A stretch of DNA of 64,000 nt from Pseudomonas sp. Tri1 (GCF_017968885.1 NZ_CP072913.1:1720001-1784000), one strand, 5' to 3'; counted from the stretch's first letter, positions 52,934 through 62,094 are shown. The notes: generated by a model from the sequence alone, not told the origin. Program-made: numbers and translations.

Positions 52934-53688
52934 GCCTGGCCCACATCTCGAATGTGCGCGCCCCGGCAGCCGGCCAGCAATATCGGATTGCACTCATGCA
53001 ACCTTATTTCCTGCCATACCTGGGTTATTTCCAGCTGATCGCCGCCGTCGACTGTTTCGTCATCTACGACAATGTGCAGTTCATCAAGAACGGCTGGATC
53101 GAACGCAACCGCTATCTGCTGGAACAAGAGCCGAAGTGGTTCCGAGTGCCGCTGACCAAGGGGAGTCACACTCAGCAGATCATGGAAAAGCGTGTTGCCG
53201 AGACATTCGACCCTGGCGATATCCTCAACAAGCTGAGCTTCGCCTATCGCCGCGCACCCTACGTTGCGCGCATGCTGGCGTGGCTGGAAGCGCTGCTGGT
53301 CGAGCCCGCCCAGAACATTGCCGAACTCAACGAACGGATACTACGGGCCTGCTGCTGCCTGATCGGGCTGCAAACGCCGATCATCCGTTCCAGCGAGCTG
53401 TCGATTTCCACTGACAGCAAAGCTCAGGATCGGGTACTCGAAGTGATTCAGGCCTGCGCAGGCACTCACTACCTCAACCCCTTCAACGGCGGCCACCTCT
53501 ACCGGGCCGAAGCCTTCCAGCAGGCCGGTATCACCCTTGAATTGCTCAAGGCCACCTTGCCCGACTACCAACAGGGCCGCAGTGAACAACCCTTCGTGCC
53601 CGGCCTGTCGATTCTCGACGTGTTGATGTACAACGACGCGCAGACCGTGGGGGCCTGGGCGAAACGTGGAGAAATTGTCCGTGCCTGA
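52930..53688 (+). CDS. WbqC family protein
   Basis: A 252-residue protein of the WbqC family, found in O-antigen and other glycan gene clusters. The start of the domain is clear (RIALMQPYFLPYLGYFQLIA, then DNVQFIKNGWIERNRYL), as is NPFNGGHLYRAEAF near the C-terminus. Its biochemical role is not well known; members are associated with N-acylation or formation of unusual amino sugars. It is translationally coupled to the aminotransferase (ATGA) and overlaps the next gene by 8 bases. Confidence 0.85.
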   Translation: MSLAHISNVRAPAAGQQYRIALMQPYFLPYLGYFQLIAAVDCFVIYDNVQFIKNGWIERNRYLLEQEPKWFRVPLTKGSHTQQIMEKRVAETFDPGDILNKLSFAYRRAPYVARMLAWLEALLVEPAQNIAELNERILRACCCLIGLQTPIIRSSELSISTDSKAQDRVLEVIQACAGTHYLNPFNGGHLYRAEAFQQAGITLELLKATLPDYQQGRSEQPFVPGLSILDVLMYNDAQTVGAWAKRGEIVRA

Positions 53689-54661
53689 AGCCATCGGCGG
53701 TTATTTCGAGCTGGAGCTGCGCAAGGGGCAACATCCTTACCCACAGGCCGTTGCCTTCAACTCAGCTCGCTCAGCCTTCAAGGCACTGGTGTTGGCGCGC
53801 AACCTGCGCCGGGTTCATCTGCCTGTCTACATCTGCGATGTCATGCAGGACGTGCTGTGCGGATCCGGCGTCGAGGTGCTGCAATACACACTGTCCGAAC
53901 GGCTCGAGCTGCGGGACCTCCCAGTCCTGCAAGCCGATGAGGCGTTGCTGTTCGTCAATTACTTCGGGCTCAAGGCCGACTACATTGGCGAGGTGCTTAC
54001 TGTGCGCTATGGCAGGCAATTGATCGTCGACAACTCCCAGGCGCTGTTTTCTGCGCCGCAGTCTGGGGTTGCAACGCTGTATTCACCACGCAAGTTCGTC
54101 GGCGTTGCCGACGGTGGGTGGCTGGCCAATGCCCCGGCCGATCTGCCTCAAGCTGAGAGAAGCAGCTCCCAGGCGCGTTTTGGCGCACTGCTGGGGCGCC
54201 TTGAAGATCCTCCTCAACATCACTATGCGATGTTCCAGTCATTGGAGCAGGCGCTGGAGAACGACGGCGTCAAGGCCATGTCTCCCAGTACCGCCCGCCT
54301 GCTCGATAGCATCGATTACCACGAAGTAGCCAGGCGCAGGATAGACAACCTGGCGCAACTGCGCCGACGCCTGGACCACCGCAACCGCTTTACCGACTGG
54401 CCCGCGCAACCAGTTGCCGCATTGTGTTACCCGCTGCTGGTCAAGTCCGCCGAGACGGCGACCCGGGTGCGCGCTCAACTGCTGGAGCAGCACATCTATG
54501 TGCCCAGCTACTGGCGCGAAGTGCTAAGTAGTCCGACATCGCCGCCCATTGAAAGAGACTGGGCACAATGCTTGCTGCCGCTGCCGATCGACCAGCGATA
54601 TAACGTCGACGACATGAATCGTCTTGCCGACGCCATCCTTCAGAACATGGGGAAATCATGA
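53681..54661 (+). CDS. DegT-like protein of uncertain activity
   Basis: A 326-residue protein with the fold-type I aminotransferase plan, though diverged. It shows AFNSARSAFKALVLARNLRR (cofactor-phosphate region), VYICDVMQDVLCGSGVEVLQ, DNSQALFS in place of the DxxQ aspartate motif, and YSPRKFVGVADGG, where K138 aligns with the PLP lysine. It is shorter than DegT (usually about 370). GTG 53681 was chosen since GGAG lies nine bases upstream; a GTG at 53666 is less good. It may be an active aminotransferase with altered substrate or a non-catalytic partner of the first gene. Confidence 0.7.
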   Translation: MPEAIGGYFELELRKGQHPYPQAVAFNSARSAFKALVLARNLRRVHLPVYICDVMQDVLCGSGVEVLQYTLSERLELRDLPVLQADEALLFVNYFGLKADYIGEVLTVRYGRQLIVDNSQALFSAPQSGVATLYSPRKFVGVADGGWLANAPADLPQAERSSSQARFGALLGRLEDPPQHHYAMFQSLEQALENDGVKAMSPSTARLLDSIDYHEVARRRIDNLAQLRRRLDHRNRFTDWPAQPVAALCYPLLVKSAETATRVRAQLLEQHIYVPSYWREVLSSPTSPPIERDWAQCLLPLPIDQRYNVDDMNRLADAILQNMGKS

Positions 54662-55215
54662 GCATTCTAGGCCAACGTATCCTGCTCAGGGCACTGGAGC
54701 TTGAGGACTTGCCACTGCTGCATCAATGGTCCAACGACGAAGCCCTTTGGAGCCTGCTGGGCGGCTGGCATTTCCCCACCTCACGGGAGGCGCAACGGGA
54801 GTGGCTACTGGGTCTCAAGAGCGACCCGCTCAACCAGCGCTTCGGTATAGAGGTCCAGGGCCACGGCCTGATCGGTACGGCGAATCTGGTCGGCATCGAT
54901 TGGAAGAACCGCACAGCCGAACACGGCATGATGATCGGCGACTCGTCCCTGCGCGGCCAAGGCCATGGCACCGACGTGATTGCCACGGTGATGCGTTATG
55001 CCTTCGACGAACTGGGCCTGAGCCGTCTCTCGACCACCATCATTGAGTACAACGCAGCGTCACTGGCGACCTACACGCGCAAGACCCCTTGGGTCATCGA
55101 GGGCGTGCAGCGCCAATGGTATTACCGCAAGGGCCAGCGCTGGGACCGCATCATGCTTGGCGTGAGCGCCGAAGAGTACCGCGCCTGGCAAGCCGCGCGG
55201 GGAGACAGCCTATGA
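54658..55215 (+). CDS. GNAT family N-acetyltransferase
   Basis: A 185-residue GNAT of the RimJ/RimL-like subgroup: ILLRALELEDLPLLHQWSND, MMIGDSSLRGQGHGTDVIAT (acetyl-CoA pyrophosphate loop) and LSTTIIEYNAASLATYTRK. In a cluster with a sugar aminotransferase it probably acylates the amino sugar, as VioB- or FdtC-like enzymes do. The start overlaps the preceding stop (ATGA) and its stop overlaps the next start. Confidence 0.85.
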   Translation: MSILGQRILLRALELEDLPLLHQWSNDEALWSLLGGWHFPTSREAQREWLLGLKSDPLNQRFGIEVQGHGLIGTANLVGIDWKNRTAEHGMMIGDSSLRGQGHGTDVIATVMRYAFDELGLSRLSTTIIEYNAASLATYTRKTPWVIEGVQRQWYYRKGQRWDRIMLGVSAEEYRAWQAARGDSL

Positions 55216-55991
55216 ATCCGGTCTTGCAGGAGCTGCAAGCGAACGGTTACGTCTGCCTGCCCTCCCTGATCACTGATCCGCTGCTCGGCCAACTGCGCGA
55301 AGACCTGGGCCGTGCCATAGACCGTTGCCGTCAGGTACAGCTGGAGAACGGTATTACCCAGCGAACCGAACAGACCGCGCACCATATACTTGCGCCGGAT
55401 ACCCGTTTCGTTGAGTTGCTCGATCGATTTGCCGAATGGGGGATCGTCGACGTCTTGCAACACATGCTCGGCGGTGCCGCGATCCTCAATTCGTTTGGCG
55501 GTCTGAACAACCTGAACAGCACCGACGCCTACGTGCGTAATGTGCACCGGGACGTGCGTTCCTGGTCAGCCGAGTCCATGCAGATGGCCCAGGCGCTGGT
55601 ATTGCTCGACGATTTCACGGTCGACAACGGGGCGACCCTGTTTCTGCCGGGCTCGCACGCCGCCCCTGAAAAGCCTGACCCTCAGGTGTTCGAGACTCAG
55701 GCCCGCAAGGCCTTGGGTAGCGCGGGTTCGATCTACTTGTTCGACTCACGTATCTGGCACGCCGCCGGCGTCAATCGTACCGACCAGCCGCGACGCTGCC
55801 TGACGCTGACCTTCACGCGAAGCTATTTCAAACCGCAGTTCGATTATTGCCGAGCTCTGGGCGAAGACTTCTGCCGCTCGCAAACACCGAGCATGCAACA
55901 ACTGCTGGGGTGGTATGCCCGTACTCCCTCGACCCTCCATGAGTGGTACCAGCCTGAAGAACGTCGTTTCTACAGGAAAAGCCAGGAATAA
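55212..55991 (+). CDS. Phytanoyl-CoA dioxygenase (PhyH) family protein
   Basis: A 259-residue Fe(II)/2-oxoglutarate-dependent oxygenase. The metal triad appears as HRD in VRNVHRDVRSW (His and Asp) and the distal His in IWHAAGVNRT; the 2-oxoglutarate arginine is probably in RCLTLTFTRSYF. It has the typical PhyH FLPGSH motif. It probably hydroxylates the sugar or an acyl group attached to it; the substrate is unknown. The start is coupled to the acetyltransferase (ATGA) and lies inside the cluster. Confidence 0.83.
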   Translation: MNPVLQELQANGYVCLPSLITDPLLGQLREDLGRAIDRCRQVQLENGITQRTEQTAHHILAPDTRFVELLDRFAEWGIVDVLQHMLGGAAILNSFGGLNNLNSTDAYVRNVHRDVRSWSAESMQMAQALVLLDDFTVDNGATLFLPGSHAAPEKPDPQVFETQARKALGSAGSIYLFDSRIWHAAGVNRTDQPRRCLTLTFTRSYFKPQFDYCRALGEDFCRSQTPSMQQLLGWYARTPSTLHEWYQPEERRFYRKSQE

Positions 55992-55995
55992 CGCC

Positions 55996-56748
55996 ATGTC
56001 CGTACGCGATTACAACAAAGAGTTTCAGGATAACGCTCACCGCAGCTACTTCTACGATTTCGATGCGCGCCTGCGACGCTACATGCTGGACAGCTTCGGC
56101 CCCTGGCTGGCGGAGGGTCCGACCCTGGAAATGGGCTGCTTCGAAGGTGCTTTTACGACGCTGTTCGCCGAACGCTTTGCCGACCTGACGGTCATCGAAG
56201 CGGCCAGCGATCTGATCGAGGTCACCCGGAACAAAGTCGGTTCAGGCGTCAAGTTCGTTTGCAGTACCTTTGAGGAAGCCGAGCTGGAACCGCGCTTCGA
56301 TAACATTTTCCTGATCCACACCCTGGAGCACCTCGACGACCGCCAGGCGGTGCTCAAGCGCGTGCACAACTGGCTCGCCCCTGGCGGTCGCCTGTTCATC
56401 GCTGTGCCGAACGCGAATGCCCCTTCGCGGCAGATCGCCGTCAAGATGGGCTTGATCGAACACAACAGTGCCGTGACCGAGGGCGAGCGCCTGCATGGCC
56501 ATCGGGTCACCTACACCCTCGACACCCTCGATCACGAAGTACGCAGCGCCGGTTGGCGCGTGAGCCACCGCGGCGGGGTGTTCTTCAAGCCGCTGGCCAA
56601 CTTCCAGCTGGACAAGGCCCTGGAAACCCAGCTGATCGATGATCGTTTCATGGATGCCTGCCATGCGTTGGGCATGGTCTATCCAGACCTGTGCGCCAGT
56701 GTCTTTGTCATTTGTGAGCAGCCCTCCAGCCCCAAGGCAACCGTATGA
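55996..56748 (+). CDS. Class I SAM-dependent methyltransferase
   Basis: A 250-residue methyltransferase with motif I LEMGCFEGAFTTLFAERFAD, motif II acidic residue in LTVIEAASD, and motif IV NIFLIHTLEHLDD. The C-terminal region HGHRVTYTLDTLDHEVRSAG is typical of sugar O- or N-methyltransferases in surface glycan loci. AGGA precedes ATG 55996. It ends with an ATGA overlap with the glycosyltransferase gene. Confidence 0.85.
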   Translation: MSVRDYNKEFQDNAHRSYFYDFDARLRRYMLDSFGPWLAEGPTLEMGCFEGAFTTLFAERFADLTVIEAASDLIEVTRNKVGSGVKFVCSTFEEAELEPRFDNIFLIHTLEHLDDRQAVLKRVHNWLAPGGRLFIAVPNANAPSRQIAVKMGLIEHNSAVTEGERLHGHRVTYTLDTLDHEVRSAGWRVSHRGGVFFKPLANFQLDKALETQLIDDRFMDACHALGMVYPDLCASVFVICEQPSSPKATV

Positions 56749-59700
56749 CCACCCCATCCCTGCACGGCAAGCCGCGTCACCCTTACTACATCGCCGCTCC
56801 CAACTATCGGGAGACTTCCTCGGGTGTGTGCGTATTGCACTACCTGTGTCACGTTCTGAACCTGTCCGGTTACGAGGCCTACCTCACGCCATGCCAGGTC
56901 AATCCGAAACTGCGCACCCCGATCCTTACCGACGAGTTGCGCCGGCACCATCGGTCGCTGGGCTTGGCGCCCATTGCTGTGTATTCCGAGGTGGTGGACG
57001 GTAACCCGATAGGCGCACCGATCGTGGCTCGTTACATTCTGAACCGTGAAGGCTTCCTCACTGGTCGGGCGATCAAGGCGCAAAAAACGGACCTGTTTTT
57101 CTATTACACCCAGGATTTCGGTGGCGACAGCGATAACAGCAACCTGCTCCTGTTGCCTGTCATCGACTCGGAATTGTTTTCACCGCCAACCGAGTCGGTG
57201 CAGCGCAGCGGCAACTATCTGTATTTGCACCGCATCGACAGGTCTAAGGTCGACTACTCGATGTTGCCGGACGATATCGAAGTCCTGAGCATGGCCAACC
57301 CGAAGACGCTGACCGAGCTGGCGCAGATTTTTCGGACGGCTTCAACACTCTACAGCTACGAAATCTCAGCGACGTGCACCGAAGCCATGCTCTGTGGCTG
57401 CCCGGTTGTCTACATGCCTGGCGGTCACGTGAAGACCCAGCCGTTCATTGAACAGTTCGGTGACGCGGGCTCGGCACTCTATGATGAGCCAGGTGGACTG
57501 GAGCGCGCCCGCGCAACAGTGTTGCAGGCTCGCAGGCGCTGGCTGGAGCTCGAAAAGGCCTTCTGGCCACAGCTGGAGCGTTTCATCGATATCACTCAGC
57601 AGGTTGCCGTCCAGCATGCCATTGACGCCCGTGTACCCTCCGTCAAGGACTGGTTGCGCAACCGCGTACTGACGCCGATCCAGCAACAGCTTGTCGACGG
57701 GCGTCGTCAACAACTCAGCGGACAAACCAGCCTGACGCTGTTGATACGCGACCCCCTGGGCGATTTCAACGCCTTGAGCGACACCCTTGAAAGTCTTGCA
57801 CTGTGGCGATCGCGCTCCTCCATCAGCTTGCGCATGGTGGTCTTGAGCACTGCGCCAAGTCCTGCCGACCTGCCCGCTAGCCTGCACTGGCTGACGTGCG
57901 CTCAGCCAGGCGCCGTCGAGCTGAACGAAATTCTGCAGGCAGACGACAGCGACTGGATCATGCTGCTAACGGCTGGCGACGAGGTCCTGCCCGCCGGCAC
58001 GTTGATGCTCGATCTGGAACTGCCGGGTGCCAATGGCTGCAGGATGATCTATTGCGACGGCATGTATCGCTCGGAGAATGGCCCGCAAGCGGTCTTGCGG
58101 CCTTGCATCAACCTCGACTACCTCTTGAGTCTGCCATTGACCATGGCCAACCATTGGCTGGTCCGTCGGGAGCTGGCGCTGCAAGTCGGCGGTTACGACC
58201 CGCAGGTGCCCGAAGCGCTTGAACTGGACCTGATCCTGCGACTGATCGAAGTCGGGAGCATGAATGGTATTGCTCACCTGAGTGAACCGCTGGTAGTCAG
58301 CAACACACCCACCCTTGCCAATAACCCTGACGAGTGCCTTGCTCTGCAACGGCACCTGAGCAATCGCGGCTACACGAGCGCCAGGATCCAGCAGGAACCG
58401 ACCCGGCATTACCACATCAAGTACGGCCATGACCAGCAGCCCCTGGTGTCGATCCTGATTCCTACCCGGGACCAATTGCCGCTGCTGCAGCGCTGCGTGG
58501 AAAGCCTGTTGTCGAAGACCCGCTATCCACACTTCGAGATTATCCTGATCGACAATTGCAGCGAGACCGAAGAGGCGCTCACCTGGCTGAGCGAGATGGA
58601 GTCGATCGGGGGTGACAAGGTTCGTGTCATCCGCTTCCCCTATCCGTTCAACTTCAGTGCCATGAACAATCTGGCAGCCAACCAGGCGCGCGGTGAGTAT
58701 CTGGTGTTGTTGAACAACGATACGGCAATCATCCGCGAAGACTGGTTGGACGAACTGCTCAACCACGCCTTGCGTCCCGAAGTGGGTATCGTCGGCGCCA
58801 AGTTGATTAGCCCGGCAGGCACCGTTCAGCATGCTGGTCTGATCACTGGTCTGCGCGGCCCCGCTGGGAGCCCATTCGTCGATCAGGCTGCCAACGGCGG
58901 TGGCTATATGCAACGCCTGTTGGTCGACCAAAACACCAGCGCAGTCAGTGCAGCCTGCCTGATGATCCGCACAGCGATCTACCTGGAAGCCGGTGGTATG
59001 GACGACGCGCAGTTCCAGGTCACCTGCAATGACCTGGACCTGTGCCTGAAGGTGGCGAACCTTGGCTATCTGAATGTCTGGACACCTCATGCCGTGCTCT
59101 TGCATGAGGGTGAAGCGACCTGGTCAAGTGTCGGCAAGGACCCGCTCAACCAGCAACGCTTCGCCATGGAGCAAGAGCAGGCCTTGAGCAAATGGCTGAG
59201 CGTCTTGGCCAATGATCCCGCCTACAACAGCAACCTGTCGTTGCGTGGTGCCGGCTTCGAGCTGGAAGCCGTCAACGAGTTGACCTGGCGCCCGCTGTCC
59301 TGGCGCCCGCTTCCGGTGGTGCTGGTACATCCTGCGAAGTCGGCAAAAGCCGCCAATCTGCGTATTGTCGAGCCGTTCACTGCTTTGCGTGACTACGGCA
59401 AAATCGAAGGATGCATCAGCAACAGCCTGTTACCGGCAACGACGCTTGCGCGCTACAACCCCGATGTCATTGTCTTCCAGCATCAGGCCGACCCGCTGCG
59501 TCTGGAGCAGATGGAGCGCATCAATACCCTCTCCAAAGCCTTCAAGGTCCTCGAGTTGGATGCGCTGGCTCCGGCGACCCCGGGATGGACGACCTCACTG
59601 CAGCAAGCAGCGAGCCTTGTCGACCGCATCATTGTTGCGACGCCTGCGATGGCGGCAGCCTGTGCCGGACTGCACCACGATATTCGCGTCCTGGAAACGC

Positions 59701-60251
59701 GTCTGGATAGCAGATGGCGCAACCTCCCCAATGCGCGCCAGACGTTTGACATCCCTCGCATAGGCTGCGATATCGACCCGATGCAGCCCTTCGTTCAGCC
59801 GTTGATCATCGAGCTGATGCAGGCGCTGGCCGGTCAAGTGGAGTGGGTGCTCTGGGGCGATGTGCCTGCGTACCTGCGGCCGCTCGCCAGCGAGGTTCAT
59901 GAGGACGTTCACGACAATCCCGATGTCATGGCAAGCCTCAATCTGGATATTGTCCTCGCACCCCTGGGCTTCGGCTGGGCCGAGGGAGGGTTAAGCCTGC
60001 TTGATCATCTGCAATATGGCGCTTGCGGCTACAGTGTGATCGGCAGCGATACCGCCGATTACCTGGGCGATCTCGCCATCACGCGAGTAGCTAACAGCCG
60101 AGAGCAATGGCTGGAGGCTATTCGTGATCATCTGGCTGATCGGCACGCCTCGCGACAGCAAGCCGCGCGACTGCGCGAGCAAGTGCTGGACAATTGGGTC
60201 TTCGACGATGCCTATGCGACGCACTGGGTCAAGGGGTGGATGCCTGACTGA
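56745..60251 (+). CDS. Large multidomain glycosyltransferase
   Basis: A 1,168-residue cytoplasmic enzyme with three parts. Residues 1-290 are a GT-B-like domain (YYIAAPNYRETSSGVCVLHY; SYEISATCTEAMLCGCPVVY, the nucleotide-sugar loop). Residues 325-540 resemble a weak GT2-like region. Residues 565-830 are a clear GT2 domain (LVSILIPTRDQLPLLQRCVE, IILIDNCSETEEA, LLNNDTAIIREDWLDELLNH, an NDxD-type loop). Residues 865-1168 look like a second GT-B-like domain (IVLAPLGFGWAEGGLSLLDH). The arrangement resembles flagellin glycosyltransferases (Fgt type) of Pseudomonas. It ends 270 bases before flgF. Confidence 0.8.
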   Translation: MTTPSLHGKPRHPYYIAAPNYRETSSGVCVLHYLCHVLNLSGYEAYLTPCQVNPKLRTPILTDELRRHHRSLGLAPIAVYSEVVDGNPIGAPIVARYILNREGFLTGRAIKAQKTDLFFYYTQDFGGDSDNSNLLLLPVIDSELFSPPTESVQRSGNYLYLHRIDRSKVDYSMLPDDIEVLSMANPKTLTELAQIFRTASTLYSYEISATCTEAMLCGCPVVYMPGGHVKTQPFIEQFGDAGSALYDEPGGLERARATVLQARRRWLELEKAFWPQLERFIDITQQVAVQHAIDARVPSVKDWLRNRVLTPIQQQLVDGRRQQLSGQTSLTLLIRDPLGDFNALSDTLESLALWRSRSSISLRMVVLSTAPSPADLPASLHWLTCAQPGAVELNEILQADDSDWIMLLTAGDEVLPAGTLMLDLELPGANGCRMIYCDGMYRSENGPQAVLRPCINLDYLLSLPLTMANHWLVRRELALQVGGYDPQVPEALELDLILRLIEVGSMNGIAHLSEPLVVSNTPTLANNPDECLALQRHLSNRGYTSARIQQEPTRHYHIKYGHDQQPLVSILIPTRDQLPLLQRCVESLLSKTRYPHFEIILIDNCSETEEALTWLSEMESIGGDKVRVIRFPYPFNFSAMNNLAANQARGEYLVLLNNDTAIIREDWLDELLNHALRPEVGIVGAKLISPAGTVQHAGLITGLRGPAGSPFVDQAANGGGYMQRLLVDQNTSAVSAACLMIRTAIYLEAGGMDDAQFQVTCNDLDLCLKVANLGYLNVWTPHAVLLHEGEATWSSVGKDPLNQQRFAMEQEQALSKWLSVLANDPAYNSNLSLRGAGFELEAVNELTWRPLSWRPLPVVLVHPAKSAKAANLRIVEPFTALRDYGKIEGCISNSLLPATTLARYNPDVIVFQHQADPLRLEQMERINTLSKAFKVLELDALAPATPGWTTSLQQAASLVDRIIVATPAMAAACAGLHHDIRVLETRLDSRWRNLPNARQTFDIPRIGCDIDPMQPFVQPLIIELMQALAGQVEWVLWGDVPAYLRPLASEVHEDVHDNPDVMASLNLDIVLAPLGFGWAEGGLSLLDHLQYGACGYSVIGSDTADYLGDLAITRVANSREQWLEAIRDHLADRHASRQQAARLREQVLDNWVFDDAYATHWVKGWMPD

Positions 60252-60449
60252 CGGAGACCTCAGAGGCGGCAGGGGAGTGCGCCCCAGCCGCCCGGTCATC
60301 AATCCGACCTGGCCCGCAGAGCATCAAGGGCTGAGACTTGCCACTTACCGGCATAAGTGCGCCGGTTTTTCGTCTTCAATACATTTCCACAACCCCACCG
60401 AATCCCTCAAACCCTTTGTTTATCGGCCTGCGTGGCGTCTGGGAGGAGT

Positions 60450-60465
60450 TGGTCTGCAAATTGCT
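60450..60465 (+). promoter_or_regulatory. Probable sigma-54 (-24/-12) promoter of flgF
   Basis: TGGTCTG-CAAA-TTGCT keeps the invariant GG (60451-60452) and GC (60463-60464) with exactly ten bases between. The TTGCT half is perfect against the consensus TGGCACG-N4-TTGCW. It lies 57 bases upstream of the flgF start. flgF-type operons of Pseudomonas are RpoN/FleQ-dependent. Confidence 0.7.
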
Positions 60466-60521
60466 TAAGGCTGTGCAACACAGCAGTGGACGGCAAACGT
60501 CCGGCATGCAGAGGAACGACA

Positions 60522-61259
60522 GTGGACAAGTACCTTTATGTGGCAATGACCGGCGCCAGCCAGAACGCACTGGCACAACGGGCCCATGCCAACAACCTGG
60601 CGAACATCTCCACCAACGGCTTTCAGAAAGACCTGGAGCAGGCCCGCTCGATGCCGGTATTTGGCGACAGCTTTCCGGCGCGGGCATTTGCCATGTCCGA
60701 GCGGCCTGCCACCGACTTCACGCCGGGCGCGCTGGTGGAAACCGGTCGTGACCTCGACGTCGCGGTCAGCGGGCCGGGTTGGATGGCCGTGCAGAATCCC
60801 GATGGTGGTGAAAGCTACGTGCGCACTGGCAGCCTCAACGTCGACGCCCTGGGCGTGTTGCGGGCCGGCAACGGCATGCCGGTGATGGGCAATGGCGGTC
60901 CGATCGCCGTGCCGCCGGAGCAGAAAATCGAAATCGGCCAGGACGGCACCATCAGCATCCGCGCCATGGGCGAAGGTCCGCGCGTGATGGCTGAAGTCGA
61001 TCGCATCAAGCTGGTCAACCCGGATCTCAAGAACATGACCAAGGGCCTGGACGGTTCGATCCGTACCAAGGACGGCCAGCCGGCGCCCATCGATGGCAAC
61101 GTGCAGCTGGTGTCCGGCTTCCAGGAAGCGAGCAACGTCAACGCCGTGGATGAGATGACTTCGGTGCTGGCCCTGGCCAAGCAGTTCGAGCTTCACGTCA
61201 AGATGATGAACACCGCCAAAGAAGGCGACGAGGCCATGGCCCGGGTCTTGCAGATCTAA
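60522..61259 (+). CDS. flgF: Flagellar basal-body rod protein FlgF
   Basis: A 245-residue proximal-rod protein. It has the family N-terminus (DKYLYVAMTGASQNALAQRA, then NNLANISTNGFQKD) and C-terminus (ASNVNAVDEMTSVLALAKQF, then MNTAKEGDEAMARVLQI). The start is GTG with GAGGA upstream. First gene of the flgFGHIJ unit. flgE, which is usually directly upstream, is not in this window. Confidence 0.95.
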   Translation: MDKYLYVAMTGASQNALAQRAHANNLANISTNGFQKDLEQARSMPVFGDSFPARAFAMSERPATDFTPGALVETGRDLDVAVSGPGWMAVQNPDGGESYVRTGSLNVDALGVLRAGNGMPVMGNGGPIAVPPEQKIEIGQDGTISIRAMGEGPRVMAEVDRIKLVNPDLKNMTKGLDGSIRTKDGQPAPIDGNVQLVSGFQEASNVNAVDEMTSVLALAKQFELHVKMMNTAKEGDEAMARVLQI

Positions 61260-61308
61260 CCATTAATTACAGCGTTGCGCCGAAAAACAGGCGTACGAGG
61301 AGAATCGA

Positions 61309-62094
61309 ATGCTTCCGGCTCTATGGGTTGCCAAAACAGGTTTGTCCGCCCAGGACACCAACCTGACGACCATTTCCAACAACCTGGCGAACGTCTCGAC
61401 CACGGGCTTCAAACGTGATCGCGCCGAGTTCCAGGACCTGCTGTACCAGGTCAAGCGTCAGCCAGGCGCCCAGTCGACCCAAGACAGCGAACTGCCGTCG
61501 GGCCTGCAAGTGGGTACCGGTGTGCGCATTGTCGGCACCCAGAAAAACTTCACCGCCGGCAGCCTGCAAACCACCGAGCAGCCGCTGGACATGGCCATCG
61601 ACGGTCGTGGTTTCTTCCAGATCCTGCAGCCGGACGGCACCACCTCCTATACCCGTGACGGTACGTTCCACCTCGATTCCACCGGCCAGATCGTCAACGC
61701 CAGCGGTTTCGCCCTGGAGCCGGCCATCATTATCCCGAACGATGCCCAGACGTTCACCGTGGGCCGCGATGGCACCGTGTCCATCACGGTGGCGGGCAAC
61801 CCGGCCTCCCAAGTGATCGGCAACCTGCAGACAGCCGACTTCATCAACCCGGCCGGCCTGCAAGCGGTGGGCAACAACCTGTTCCTGGAAACCGCTGCCA
61901 GTGGCGCGCCGCAAGTCGGTACACCGGGTCTGAACGGTTTCGGTACCACGCTGCAGAACACCCTGGAAACGTCCAACGTGAGCACCGTGGAGGAGATGGT
62001 CAACATGATCACCACCCAGCGCGCCTACGAGATGAACTCCAAGGTGATCTCCACCGCCGACCAGATGCTCTCGTTCGTTACGCAGAATCTGTAA
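61309..62094 (+). CDS. flgG: Flagellar distal-rod protein FlgG
   Basis: A 261-residue rod protein: MLPALWVAKTGLSAQDTNLT, then NNLANVSTTGFKRDRAEFQD, and the C-terminal SNVSTVEEMVNMITTQRAYE. The full normal length is present. GAGGAG lies seven bases upstream of the start. It lies 49 bases after flgF. Confidence 0.97.
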   Translation: MLPALWVAKTGLSAQDTNLTTISNNLANVSTTGFKRDRAEFQDLLYQVKRQPGAQSTQDSELPSGLQVGTGVRIVGTQKNFTAGSLQTTEQPLDMAIDGRGFFQILQPDGTTSYTRDGTFHLDSTGQIVNASGFALEPAIIIPNDAQTFTVGRDGTVSITVAGNPASQVIGNLQTADFINPAGLQAVGNNLFLETAASGAPQVGTPGLNGFGTTLQNTLETSNVSTVEEMVNMITTQRAYEMNSKVISTADQMLSFVTQNL

